Assembly (NCBI GenBank): GCA_973895155.1
Contig: OZ316895.1
Span: 18,476,001 to 18,540,000, forward strand
Length of the DNA stretch: 64,000 nucleotides
From: Marsupella aquatica
Lineage: Eukaryota; Marchantiophyta
Reading direction: 5' to 3'
Shown: positions 42,754-54,100 of the stretch, one piece after another
Layout of the letters: each line of letters opens with the position of its first letter
How positions within the stretch are numbered: position 1 is the first letter of the stretch
Notes under the pieces: model-generated
What the model saw: only the letters and a program-made list of their open reading frames with translations
Database searches by the model: none
What the model was told of the DNA's origin: nothing
Made by a program: the position numbers and the translations under genes

Positions 42754-43898
42754 CGATCCGTGTCCCAAAGAATGCACGCTCTATCATGGGGGAAGGAGCT
42801 AAACTGATCTCCCTGGATGTAGTAAAGCAGAGGGCCCAGTGAGCAAGCAATCTGCCTCCTGCATCCCTCCAATGCAAGATCCCGAAAAGGAAGCTCTATC
42901 CATACCGGCAGCTTAGTGAATGTCTCATTTTTAATGTCAAAAGAGGGGTCCCATGGGAACGTGTATACAAATCTCCGATCCATAAACCATGGGGCAGAGT
43001 TTAGCGCCATGTCCCGATGATCCGGATGCTCAAAGACAATCATATAAAACCCCTTCCCCACAAATTTTATCTGGAGGACCGGCCAATTACCTTGGCTAGT
43101 CATCACCTCCTCCACCCACTCTCGAAACACCTGTAGCAGAGGTGGCTTGTCCGTGAAGAAGCACATAAGTGCACAATTATACAGTTGTCTCACGTTGAGA
43201 GCAGCTTCCGCCATAGTCCAATCGAGAGTTGTGAAAAGCTTCTTATCAAGATTCCCTTTAGATCGAATCCCAATATTTTGTAGAATTCGCACACATTCCT
43301 CAGAAGCCTCCTCCTCAACAGGAATCCTCAGCTCCCCCAGTGTAGACTCCTGTCGGCCCACATCTCTCAGCGCATTTTCTGAGTCCCGCCATATATGCCC
43401 CCCTACTACAGGATCACCTCCAGGCATCTCGCTTTCCACGTCCATCAGATCTCCCCAGTCCAGACGCGCTTGTGAGTCTACAATGCTTCTAATCCCGATA
43501 GCCGAGCTACTGCCACCTCTGACCGGCAGTAAACCCTGGCTCACCTCCGAATCTCGCCTGGCATCTTGAGCCGAGAATCGCTCCCGCAACCCCCCATTTT
43601 TGTCCCCTGAATGCTCCTTTCTTCCAGGGTCCTCTGCCTCGCCAGTGCCACCATACTGAAGCTCCACGGGCCCCCTCTCAAGCTGCCTCCCGAACTCACC
43701 CATCTCCCTACCGGTTGTAGGAATGCGTCCGCCTCTCACCCCTCTATCCCTCACCAAGGGTTCCACCTTTCCGTAGTAATCCATTGTTGCCATAGTATCT
43801 TCCCTGCTTCCACAGTCGCAAGGTAACAGCAATGCAACCAAGCGAAAGGTAAGAAAACAAATTGGACGTACCTTCTCCCACTTCAGAGCGGCTCCCAA
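42754..43898 (-). pseudogene. LINE 2 ORF1, N-terminal part (upstream of the solo LTR)
   Basis: Minus strand. The likely start is ATG at about 43793 (MATMDYYGKVEPLVRDRG), although the frame is open upstream to 43898. It contains TMAEAALNVRQLYNCALMCF, EHPDHRDMALNSAPWFMD, TFPWDPSFDIKNE and DRACILWDTDREV, parallel to LINE 1 ORF1 (DUF4283-like domain). The frame is clean up to the insertion point, where LTR sequence begins; the coding sequence resumes at 38072 after the LTR and one duplication copy are removed. Confidence 0.88.
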
Positions 43899-44526
43899 TC
43901 AGAATCCCCACATCTCCCAATCACTTACATACATATGATCTCTGGAGTCACGATGAGCTGCTCCACCACAATTTCAGAGTGACACCGCAATAGTGCTCCT
44001 CTGAGATCCTAGTGAAGAATCCCACAGTACAGCGCAAATGCCCACCTATCTTCTAGAGTCAGAATCCACCAGAACATTCCTCCCGTTTTGACTCCCGAAA
44101 AAGACGTGGTATAGCATCCTCCTGGTGCAGCGGCCCTGTGCCAATGTCACCCTTATACCCCACCAAATGCGCTCCACGGGGACCAACCTCAGCAAGAAAG
44201 TGTCCCCTCATCCACCGCCTTGAAGCGGCAGAGTCCACTGTTGCATAGTGACCTTACTGGCACAACCTAAATCTTGCTACAGCCGCGATAACCCCCAGCC
44301 AAGATACCTGGGTCAAATCAACTCTCACTTGTCACCGCCTATCTAAACGCTTATGCCATCCTTCTGGGCAGCACAGCTCGAATCTCCGCATTCCAATCCG
44401 GATCCCTTCCTATCACTCGTTAAGTGTATACACAGCCCACACGTTAAGTGTATACACAGCCCGGCGCCGCCTGTGCGCCTTTTCAGTTCAGCTCAGTCTC
44501 CGACATATTCTCCATCAAATTTCTCC
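43899..44526 (-). other. 5' UTR of LINE 2
   Basis: Noncoding leader between the 5' end at 44526 and ORF1. No motif recognised beyond the shared GGAGAA start. Confidence 0.55.
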
Positions 44527-44541
44527 TCCCCCCCTGCCTCT
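44527..44541. repeat. Target-site duplication of LINE 2, right copy
   Basis: TCCCCCCCTGCCTCT, identical to 32837-32851. Confidence 0.85.
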
Positions 44542-45044
44542 ATCGGGGGCTGCTCTATATACTCTCATACTGAGCCCAAATGGGTGGATACTACGCTGCT
44601 GGAGCCCCATCCCAGCCCTAATAGAGCCGCCACTATCTCTAACTACTGAACCCTAACTCGCAATTTTATTTCTATCTCGAATTGGCTATGTACTTTGGAT
44701 TCGGCCCTCCTCCATAGTTTTTGCGAGCTTGCGCCTCCTCTCCCGATTTCTCTATTCAACCATTTTCTGCGTGGATAGCGGCGTTGGAAGCGGCTTGAGC
44801 TCCTCTTTCCAACGAGGTCAATTATAGCCGATTTGGTCAAATACACAGAGAGTTATGCCCCCGCAACCGAGAGGGGTACTCACTGCTGCGCTAACCCAAG
44901 TTACATAGCTAACCCGAGTTTGGCTAACCTAGATATCCTATCTAACCCGAGTAGAGCTAACCCGTGGTCTCGGGTTAGGCCGCTACCCGCTATCCGCTAT
45001 CCGCTAACCTAGCCTAAGCTGAGCCCAAACCCGAGCTTACCTAT
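44542..45044. other. Probable continuation of dispersed repeat F and CTAACCCGAG-rich DNA
   Basis: By target-duplication logic, the bases after 44541 once followed 32851. No gene seen. From about 44895 to 45000 the motif CTAACCCGAG recurs at irregular spacing, together with its complement CTCGGGTTAG. Confidence 0.45.
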
Positions 45045-45174
45045 GCTAAGCTGAAGCCGTGCTGACCTGAGCTAAGCTGAAGCCGTGCTGACCTGAGCTA
45101 AGTTGAAGCCGTGCTTACTTGAGCTAAGCTGAAGCCGTCCTGACCTGAGCTAAGCTGAAGCCGTGCTCACATAA
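45045..45174. repeat. 26-bp minisatellite, five units
   Basis: Units start at 45045, 45071, 45097, 45123 and 45149, each beginning GCTAAGCTGAAGCCGTGCTG with a few substitutions. A partial sixth starts at 45175. Confidence 0.9.
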
Positions 45175-45548
45175 GCTAAGCCATGGTCGAGCTTGGGTTA
45201 ACCCGAAACTAAAGCCGAATTCGCTAATTCCGGCCACAAGTTAACCCATCACACTAATCAGGTCGTATCTTTCTTAATACACCTCCGTTTCTCGAGTGTT
45301 TTATATCGATTTTACTCGCCTTGACCAGATATTTCCAATGCTCTTTACAGATCCGGATTTGGTGACATATTGAAAGAGATATGGTCATCGACCACCCGCG
45401 ACATAGCTTTTATTTCCCTACTCTTAACGCCATGATTGCCCTTATTCTTGCCATCTTGCTAATTGTTATACAATATCAATAGCTACTCCTTGCATACAAC
45501 AACCTACTTAATCAGATTACAAAATAAGGACCATGTCATTGGCGTCAC
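45175..45548. other. Unassigned stretch
   Basis: No ORF or repeat that I can support between the minisatellite and LTR fragment E. Confidence 0.5.
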
Positions 45549-46833
45549 AGGCCGGCAGCAGAGAAACCCAACCAGCCCGACAACCCTACAATCGAGCAAG
45601 TGTTTAGGCCAAGGACAGAAAACTTGCCAATGCAGCAACCAGGCATGCAGAGTCTTCTGAAATTGCTGGAGAAGGAAAAGAAGGTTGTTGCGGCAACTGC
45701 ACTGGTACAGGACACTGCTCAAGAAGCAGGCCTAAAACGACTCACAAGGGAAAACCCCTTTACCGGAACCAAGGAAAGAGGGAGGCCGGAACACGAGCCG
45801 GGGGTACGGATGCATGTGGGAGCCGCGAGTCCAAAAACCAATGGAGAGCAGCCCAAAGCTCTTGGTCGCGATGAAGAGAAGGAGAGGAGAGCCTGGGAGC
45901 CAGAGGAGGAACCAGGACGCGTGAGCCGTGTTTGGCAGGAGGCCGCGTTTGAAGCAGGACTAGGAGAGGAGCAAAAGGAGCCGGTAGTCCAAGCCGGGAG
46001 GGAGGTGGTGGAGGACTATGACGATGACAACTTTGGCTATGGGTTGGACCATCCTGTCCCAGGAGTGAGGACATGTGGCCGCTTCATCCCCACGCTTCCT
46101 AGAGTAGTTCGAGGGGACCCCAACCAGCAGAGCAGCCCCGAGTCTCCCCCACCAGATGTCTCTCCCCCGAGATTCGACAGGATGAAATAGATGGCATAGG
46201 AGTTGTAGGAGCAACTCAAGGAACAAGAGGAGGCAACCCTGGCCAAGGAGAAGGATTTACCCGGGGGAGAATGGCCAGAGGACATCTGGCGGCTTGCAGA
46301 AAAACAAAGCAGCCCTCCACCCGCGTTAGAAGAGATCTGGAAGGCGGCTTGGGAACAAAAACCGCGGTGGGTGATGACGATGACTACTACTCACTCCACA
46401 TATGCGCAAGACAGAGCCATGGAGTACAGGAAGATGTGTGGGGAACTTGCGCTCAGCATCTTTGGGGAGGAGTTGGAGTAGGGACCTTTTTCCAGAGGGA
46501 GATGTTGGATAAAAGCCAATTGGAGGAAACGGTGGCTTTGGAGAGGATGAAGAAGGACGAGGTCATCCATTGGCTTAGGGAAAAGGAAGCCGAGGCAGAA
46601 GGACTCGGACCCAAAGGAAATTGGCCGACACGGTCAAGGAAAAGGAGAAATGGAAGCGGGAGCTGAAGGACGCAGAGGAGACCTACATAACAACCAGCAA
46701 TCGGGCCATGGCGGAAATGCAGAGGAAGGAGAGGACACTGAAGGGGGAACTCGAGGATCTCCGCGGAGCCTTTGAGCAGAAGGAGGCCGAGTTAGGGAAA
46801 TCCTATCAAAGGATTATTGTGTTGCAATAGGAG
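45549..46833 (+). pseudogene. Family-2 LTR fragment, copy E: central part of the LTR ORF
   Basis: Plus strand. Starts at sequence matching 39658 of the solo LTR (PTIEQVFRPRTENLPMQQPG) and continues through RLTRENPFTGTKERGRPE, VPGVRTCGRFIPTLPRVVRG and QSSPESPPPDVSPP. After stops at 46188-46210 it reaches the coiled coil (KSQLEETVALERMKKDEVI; KEKWKRELKDAEETYITTSN). An insertion relative to A/B adds an Ala/Glu-rich segment (about 45850-45990), and a deletion near 46610 removes part of the coiled coil. It ends near 46833 at Helitron sequence. The most diverged copy together with C and D. Confidence 0.75.
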
Positions 46834-47970
46834 ATATGTTGTCGCGGAAATTCTTCCCAACATTGTCTTGCCTTGTAAGCAAGCTTCGCAGAGGCTCGGG
46901 TGGGGCACCAAAAGGAGGCAATTTCACCTTGCCATTCGCACAACATGCACTAAAAAGGGGATTGTTTTTGGTGCCCTTTTTGCATTCCTGAAGCCAATGA
47001 AGTGCCCCACATGTGTGGCAAACCACGTCCATACGCCCCAAACCATGTCGGGCCAAGTGAGGATCCAACGGCCTTCGCGCCTTTGGAAGACGAGTGATTA
47101 GTTGTGCCCTCCATCTTCTTCGCGCCTTTGGAAGACGACTGATTAGTTGTGCCCTCCATCTTCTTCGCTCTGCAATGCAAGTGTGATTGGTGCAACTGCC
47201 AAACTCTCCTGGACTTCAAACATAATATCCGGCCCTACATCCGGTTCCCTTTCTCCACTTGACAGCTCCAAGGTCCCCTCCACAAAAGTGTCAAATTCAC
47301 CATCCCCATCGTTGACATAATCTTCCTCAGCGTCATATAATTCCCCCACCGCATGTTGATCAAACCCGCCATCCATTGCCCCATTGATGAGCCACTCCTC
47401 ATCAAACAAATGAGTTTCAGTGTGAGCGTGCATTGGTTCCTCCGGCGAACAATCAATCCCCCCATCATCCAACGCCTCATTGAAAAGCCACTCCTCATCA
47501 TAGAGGCAAGGTTTCGGCTGAACATGTGGTGCTGCCTCATAGGACGCGTTGGAGGCTAACTCCAATGGAGGATGGTGAATTTGACTTTCATCCAAAGCAC
47601 CTTGAATGAGCCATCCTTCATCAAATACATGTGGGTCACAGGGAACCATGGGTTGGCGGACCGATGTGCTCGGATCACCAACACTAATATTGGAAATGGC
47701 ATGGGGCCTTTCCAATGCTTGCCCTTGGCCTCGAGCCTCACCACAAAGCTGCCTCCCACTGTTCATACGCGCAACCAAGTTTGGTTGAGGGCTCGCTTCT
47801 GCCCGAACCCCATCAGTTGGAGCCCTTGCAGCCCCTCCATTATTTCCAACCACCCCATTTTGTTGTTGTCGACGCTGCGCTCGCCTCGCCCTCTGCCTTT
47901 CATTAATGGCGTCTTTGTTTTTGGCGTACCTCTCACGCCGAGCCGCCAATACCTGGTCGGGAGGAGGCAT
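46834..47970 (-). pseudogene. Helitron Rep/helicase protein, N-terminal region
   Basis: Minus strand. Begins near 47970 with MPPPDQVLAARRERYAKN and an Arg-rich RQRARRAQRRQQQN stretch, as at the start of plant Helitron proteins. A variable region holds three copies of a short motif of the type FDEEWLINGAMD (about 47600, 47500 and 47390). After a frame change it has VVCHTCGALHWLQEC and CCANGKVKLPPFG then PPEPLRSLL, the zinc-finger-like signature at the head of Helitron Rep proteins (about 47020-46860). The Rep nuclease and helicase domains are missing; the sequence stops at fragment E. Intact Helitrons move by rolling-circle replication; this is a relic. Confidence 0.75.
47076..47165. repeat. 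45-bp tandem duplication inside the Helitron remnant
   Basis: Two near-identical 45-bp units, 47076-47120 and 47121-47165, beginning CGCGCCTTTGGAAGACGA (one substitution seen). In protein terms this duplicates KKMEGTTN-SSSKGA. Confidence 0.9.
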
Positions 47971-48308
47971 GTTGGCAACGGTACCCTCATCATAAGAAAG
48001 CCCTAATTACTCCATGCTCCCGCCCATAGTCCGTTGTCTACATCCAACGCACATATTTTGTTAGTCATTCTAATTTAAATGAGTCATTCAAATTAACATG
48101 CCCCATTCCAAACTTGACAAACCCTAAGTAAGTTGAACGCCGGTTAGAGGACACCATCGCAAGAGACATGGGATATTAGAAGGAGCCCAATATCCATCAA
48201 GGATACATCCTATAAGGGCCCCCTCATCCCGCCCACCCACCCAACCTTGGTGACGTTCCTCCTGCTTCTAGGAGTTGTGCCTCTTGCCCCTAAGTTAGCC
48301 CATGTTTG
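47971..48308. other. Noncoding flank of the Helitron N-terminal region
   Basis: No coding potential recognised. Presumed Helitron 5' sequence or older DNA. No TC-type terminus was located. Confidence 0.4.
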
Positions 48309-48950
48309 CTTACTTGGATTTGGCCGCCCCTATGCCGAGACCCCTTGGGGCAACGGCACAGCTTGGCCAACTTTTCAACTAAACATTTTGCCACTCCTTG
48401 CATGATCCCCAAACCCCATTGGTAACCCCAAAGTTTTTGTGACTTAAAGTTGTTTAACTGAAAGTCGCTGTAGCCGCTTACTTGGGTTTGGCCACCCCAA
48501 TGCCGAGACCCCTTGGGGCAACTGCACGGCTTGGCTGACTTTTCAACATGCCTTTTTCCTAACCCTTGCATCCCCAAACCCCATTGGTAACCCCAAAGTT
48601 TTGGTGACTTAAAGTTGATTAACTGAAAGTCGCCGCTGCCGCGGCCGCTTACTTGGCTTTGGCCGCCTCAATGCCGAGACCCCTTGGGGCAACGGCACGG
48701 CTTTGCCAACTTTTCAACACTCAGGCCTTTTTTCCTAACCCTTGCATCCCCCAACCCCATTGGTAACCCCAGATTTTTGTTACTTAATAGTCTAACTTAA
48801 AGTCGCCGCGACCGCTTACTTGGCTTTGGCTGCCCCAATGCCGAGACCCCTTGGGGCAACGGCACGGCTTGGCCAACTTTTCAGCGGCACAAATTTCCTA
48901 CCCCTTGCATGGAATCCCATTGGTAACCTCATCCATGTTTACTCGGCTCC
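48309..48950. repeat. Tandem repeat of about 168 bp, four units
   Basis: Units begin CTTACTTGG at 48309, 48477, 48648 and 48815 (168, 171 and 167 bp, the last partial). Each contains ATGCCGAGACCCCTTGGGGC and CCCATTGGTAAC. Units differ by substitutions and small indels. No ORF is conserved across units. Confidence 0.88.
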
Positions 48951-49033
48951 TTACTCGCCAACGCCATTCCCCCTTGGGGTGGTGGTGTGGTTTGTGTCAC
49001 CTTCCAACTTGGATGCTTGAGAGGAGGTGGTCC

Positions 49034-49110
49034 CCTCATATGTACTTCTGGGGACCTGCCACCCCCGGACCACATTTGGTCCCCATATTTTGGTCCCCAA
49101 CCCAAGCATT
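49034..49110. repeat. Short dispersed repeat related to 28886-28960
   Basis: CTCATATGTACTTCTGGGGA ... GGACCACATTTGGTCCCCAT resembles the stretch at 28886. The origin is unknown. Confidence 0.6.
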
Positions 49111-49990
49111 TTTCTGTTATAAACGGACTTGCAAGAGTGGCCTCTGGTGTCGTCGTCATCGCCACACCCTCTTATCACCGCTCCCTCTTGTTGTTCTCCG
49201 TTCTCCTCGTCGCTCCCTCTCATTTGTTAATCCCTCTCCCTCGGGCATTGGGTCGCGGCAGCGAGGGCATCGCGGCGACGTAAGGCGTCGCAACCAGGTC
49301 CAGTCCAACTGCTAGGCAGGGGAGGGCAGCGAGGCAGCATCGCGGTAGGGGAGGGCATCGTTGCAGCGATATCAAGTCCAGGCGCGGACTCAAACGGAGG
49401 GGGTCGCGGCAGGGAGGGCGTCGTAGCGGCGGCGACGGCAGCAGGGTCCAGTCCAGGCCCAGGGTCGACCGGCCAGCCTCAGCCTCGTGGGGAGCGCGGC
49501 CAGCCTCAGGGGCACGGCAGTAAGGCAGGAGAGCAGGAGGGTGTCGCCGCCTCGACGCCGTCAAGTCCAGGCACCCTCGACCGGTTCAGGTCGCGGCCAG
49601 CCTCGGGGGGCACGGCACGGCAGTGGGAGGCGGGAGGCGAGAGCTTGGGGGGGGCACGACAGTGTGGGAGGCGGGAGGCAGGAGGCGGGGTCCGACGGAA
49701 GGAGCGCGAGGGAGGGAGTGTCGCGAGGGAGGAGGAGGGAGTGTCACGAGGGAGGGAGGAGGGAGTGTCACGAGGGAGCGGGGAGGAAGTGTCACGAGGG
49801 AGGGAGTGTCGCAAGGGAGTGCAAGGGAGCGCAAGGGAGGAGGGAGCGGGGTCGCGGCAAGGGGGAGTATACACCGCGACGGGAGGGAGGGAGCGCCGGC
49901 TGAGTCGCCACGATGCGGGTTCACAGGGGCTGTCACCACTATACGGCATTTAGCACCGCATTGCATTCGCGGCGGCACTGCATTTTGTCC
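49111..49990. repeat. GC-rich, low-complexity region with GGGAGGGAGTGTC minisatellite
   Basis: From about 49270 the sequence is dominated by GGCAGCG/GGGAGG motifs. At 49700-49850 short units around GTGTCACGAGGGAGGGAG repeat irregularly. Long ORFs exist on both strands, but their composition (Arg/Gly/Ser or Pro/Ser/Leu) follows the repeat, so they are not called as genes. Confidence 0.6.
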
Positions 49991-51101
49991 TATTGCTTTC
50001 CTTTTTGGGTGGTTTTGATTTTTCTCACTGAAAACGACACGGTAAATTCAAATGATGACCACGGCAAAAATGGATGCAACGTTGTATTATAGTTCTTGAT
50101 TTACAAGTAAAATAGTCAAACAATCATCAAGTGTGGTAAGATCTGAGGAAATCACCTAATCAAGACTCATCCTAAAGGATCAAACAAATAAAAGGAACCC
50201 AATCATACCTGGACACTCATGCTAGTAAGACAAGTCCGAGTAACAAAAGTCATGCATACTTTATAACTCACTAGAACCCCCACCACTCAACCAATATAAA
50301 TGAGAGAAAAGGATAAATGACTCCAAAAGTCTCACAACTTACAAAGTGAGATCTAAGTTCCACTACAATTAAAAACGACACTATATTTTATTTTTCTAAT
50401 TTACCTGATTCAATGTGGAGGTAATATGAAACTCATGCTTAATTGAGAATTGTAAGTACGATTTCAATACAACTGCACAAAGACGACACTACCCTCCAAA
50501 ACAAATGATCAACACCAAAGTCGAATTCCTTGTTGAACAATGTATTGTCCAAAACCATGGCAACAAACGGCTTGATGGTTACTGGATCTTCAATCTCAAT
50601 AACATTAGTAGAGAAACCATAAAATTCAGTAGATAATGATTATCACCATTTCAGATTTTAAAAATTTAAAAACAGAGTTTCCAAACAGAAATCATGCAAC
50701 AAAATTTAGTTCACGCCCTGCCTTCCCTGAAATTCACTAAGAAAAGGACCAGGAGAGATGCATTGAACCATATGTTTTGGTCTTCGGTATTCCTCAGCTA
50801 GATTAGCTTCCTGAGTACCTCCCGACTCTGAATGTGTGCAAATCGAGGCAGACTGTCCGGTTACGATGAGTGAATTTGCACTTTTTCAGCTTAAAAATGG
50901 AAATTGTGGACTTCGTCAGGTTTTCGATCTGCATTCATAAAAATCCAAGTAACACCTCATGCTGTCGTCAAACTCATCATTTTCCCATCTAGAATCTCCA
51001 TCAGTTCTACGGGGTTGCAGTTTCATGAATACATTGCATAAGGTGGATTGTGACAAGACCAACATAGTATGTAGTTCTTGTGATTTCTCCATCGAGTAGT
51101 A
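49991..51101. other. AT-richer intergenic DNA, 3' flank of the EF-P gene
   Basis: No ORF with recognisable coding character. It presumably includes the 3' UTR and polyadenylation signal of the minus-strand EF-P gene at its right end; none was assigned. Confidence 0.5.
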
Positions 51102-54100
51102 CTACATTGCCAAAGAGACGAGGTCACACTTGCAGTTTCCTACACACCTTGTTACATAAGAGTCATCTGTGGTGTCCACGACTACGACATCACCAGCATT
51201 TACAAATGTGGGTCCCTGCAGATGTGATGCAGAAATACATCAAATTTGAGAAAACCTCAACTGAGGCCAAAATTAGGGCGACTGCATTTCACAGACTGAG
51301 AAAACAAGTAGACAATGATACAATTCAAGAGATTAGTTTGTTCAAGTTGGGATCAATTCAACTGGCTATGGGATTCAATCCGGCCGCAAAGCTCAGCAAT
51401 ATACCATAATTTGCTGTCCATTGTCTAGAACGACCCTCTTGTACCTGCAACCAGAAGTATACCGTTCCACTATAATGAGGTCAGAGAAAACCGCTCATAT
51501 TTGCAACCCAAGTACTAAACTACAAAGGCTTCAAAAAACTTCAGTCAGTATGAAATGGAACTAGCTACAGTAGTGCTAATGTGATTTAGTCCCTACGATG
51601 GAGTTGCCGTCTGTCCCTTGAAGTAAGGTTCTGCCTCAGCCACAGTGCAGGTGACACGGGGTGGTACTGATGCTGAGAGGGGCTTTCCATCGAAGTACTG
51701 TAACGTAACATCCATGCCATCTGTTTGCAAGGTATTTAACCATCAGTGGCACGAGACTGAGTACAAGTACATAAAGTGAGGGAAGAGGACTGAACGAGCA
51801 AGATTCTTTCTTGCTAAGATAATAATGTCCTACATGAGAGAACGAGCAGACTAGTCACCATGATGAGAAAAGTACCCGTAAGGTAAACAGCCCCAGTCCC
51901 AAAATAGGTAATTGGCACTTCCATCTGTTCAAATGTTTCCGGGCTACAAAACCAACATAAACCAAAATTTCTTAGGTAACGAAAGACAAAACTGACACCC
52001 CCTCTCACCTGTTAACACTTATGACTAAAGCGTTTTCCATAATCCTGGGGCAACTAAAACTACATCGACCAAACAAAGGTAAAGAGCCCGTTTATCCTTT
52101 AGCAGAAAGCGGGATCACACAGCTCCTAAAGATGCAAGTTCAAATAAAACAACTTACTCCATCAAGTATACAGTCTCATCTTCTTTGTACAGGAAAGTGT
52201 AATGTTTCTCGTCGACGAAAACTTCTGCAGGCGAAGACAAAACCCGCAATGGAAACAACTTAAGCTGGGTTTGTTTAACTTTTTTGGCGTAATGAACACT
52301 ACACAGATTGAAATTAAACTTCCCACACAGGACATTAGTCCAATTGCTTCCCAACCTACTTTCAATAGCCTCTGAGGTACGAAGTCTTGCGCTTGATTTC
52401 AGGCCCGTTTGCACATCACGGAGCTCAACCTGATTGAGGATCATAACCACGATCATCCACCGACGACAACCAACACCACAAGACCACTTCGAGCCAAAAG
52501 AAATCATTAGCGTGTGCAACACATGATACTAGACTACTTTCGGCAACAACACCTGTACCATCAGAACAGGCTGCCAGCTACAACCATCAGAACAGGCTAC
52601 AACTATGGCTCAGGAATTTATGAAAGAACTCACTGATTCACAAGCTTATCGAAAGATTGAGTGAATCTGGCAGAGTAAGAAGACTTCCATTTCTCTCAAA
52701 CAATCGACTAATTCAAGTTGAGACAAAACTATGCACTTCTTTGGATTGGAACCAGTTACCTGGATAAGTGCTCCTCCCCGGCCCTGCGTAGTATGCTGCG
52801 TCTTCAACACCTACAATAGTCAAGAAAAGAAAGACTTTGAGGATTACTTACACAAAATGAGGCAAAAAATTGAGCGCAAGTCACGGCATGACATTCATTA
52901 TAGTGTGTTGAATGCATTTAAAGTCGCTTAAGACAGTCGCTTCAATCCAACTGTGTCCACATCAATCGCAGCAACTTTTGCATCACTTCTACATGTACAT
53001 ACAAAGGCCTTACCTTTTCTATGCGCCCTGCCTTGCAATTTAGAAGTATCCAGATGTGACAAGGTCCAGCACCGTGTACGCTATCAGTAAGATTGCAGTA
53101 ACATAGAAATACGTGGTAACCCATCGCTTGGGAAATATCTACAGTAACTGCGATTTGAAGGACGTGTAGAAAGCATGCGACAGGTTTACTGCATCATGTT
53201 TCTACGCAGCAGTTCATAAAGTGGCGGTGGATAAGATATTGACCTTTCCGCTCTATGACGAAACCAACCTTCACCTGAAAGGAACATCACACCCACCGAA
53301 AGAATTCGTTTAGACGACTTCCTCACAAGAAAGCAGAAGGGATGTAAAAGAATGAAATAGGGCCACATGTCCAGAATATCTCTCATCGGCCAGCGACAAC
53401 CTCACCGAACCGGATTTCCAGCATCTATTAAATACACAGCCAGAGAACTGTCGTAACGCGGAATATTCTAAACATGATGGTCTGCGTCACACATAAAGAT
53501 GTAGCCTCCAGGGTTTTCCATTCCCCCATTCGTAATTTCTCTTAATGTGATTCCAAGGTTCAATTTACGATTGGTCCACCGACACTTCACTAAATTCATA
53601 TCTATTTACGCAACGAGGATTGTCGTGTGAAATTTGTCTAACGAATAGGCTGATTCAAGAGAATCGTTGTGGACAAGCTCAGTATAAATCCCCCATGCCA
53701 CAAACACAAAAACCTGCTTGGAAGGCGTTACATGCCATCTACGATCAAGAGAAACCGATCGGCTCTCTTGGAGTATGCAATACTGAGGGGGGACCCCAAG
53801 ATAAATGGAGAGTCACACCTCCGAGCCACTGATTTTCGCTCCTCGTAATTGTTGCATTGCCAGTCTGGTCGCAAAGGTCTCAGGGGATCCAAAACTGTGC
53901 CGGAGGCCTCCTCGTGACAGAACGCACGGGCCATTGAAAGGACCAGCTGGCAGTTCATTGACTGTGAATACCGGCTTAACTTGGCAAGCTGAGAAAGAGG
54001 GCAACGACAAAGATGAAGCATTGCCTCTGCGTCCGTCGTGCAACAACGATAATGCTGCTCTCAGCGATCGCTTCAGATGCTGCGCAGCTCGTCGAGTGCT

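Larger units (their letters stand above)
32852..44526 (-). mobile_element. L1-type LINE (LINE 2), near full length, interrupted by a solo LTR
   Basis: Minus strand. 5' end at 44526 (GGAGAAATTTG, sharing GGAGAA with LINE 1), ORF1 split by a solo LTR at 38078-42748, ORF2 at 36988-33063, then 3' UTR with A-rich sequence (ATTAAAATTTATAAAAAA). Without the solo LTR and its extra 5-bp duplication it is about 7.0 kb, like LINE 1. Between the A-rich stretch and the target duplication there are 12 more bases (TCCATTCCAAGG on the minus strand) that I cannot explain. Confidence 0.93.

Noticed and set aside
47143-47970. Helitron N-terminal ORF considered as a host transcription factor (basic Arg-rich start)
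   Set aside because: CHTCGALHW and CCANGKV signatures just downstream on the same strand identify a Helitron Rep head.
49487-50018. Overlapping ORFs of 100-147 codons on both strands
   Set aside because: Arg/Gly/Ser and Pro/Ser compositions follow the GGGAGG minisatellite; open frames are a by-product of low complexity.
53402-53460. Alternative first exon of EF-P ending CWKSGS before a GTGAGG donor
   Set aside because: Phase fits, but there is a stop upstream and no start codon. The exon 54106-53819 ends RGAKISGSE in phase and has a transit-peptide-like start, so it is the better choice.
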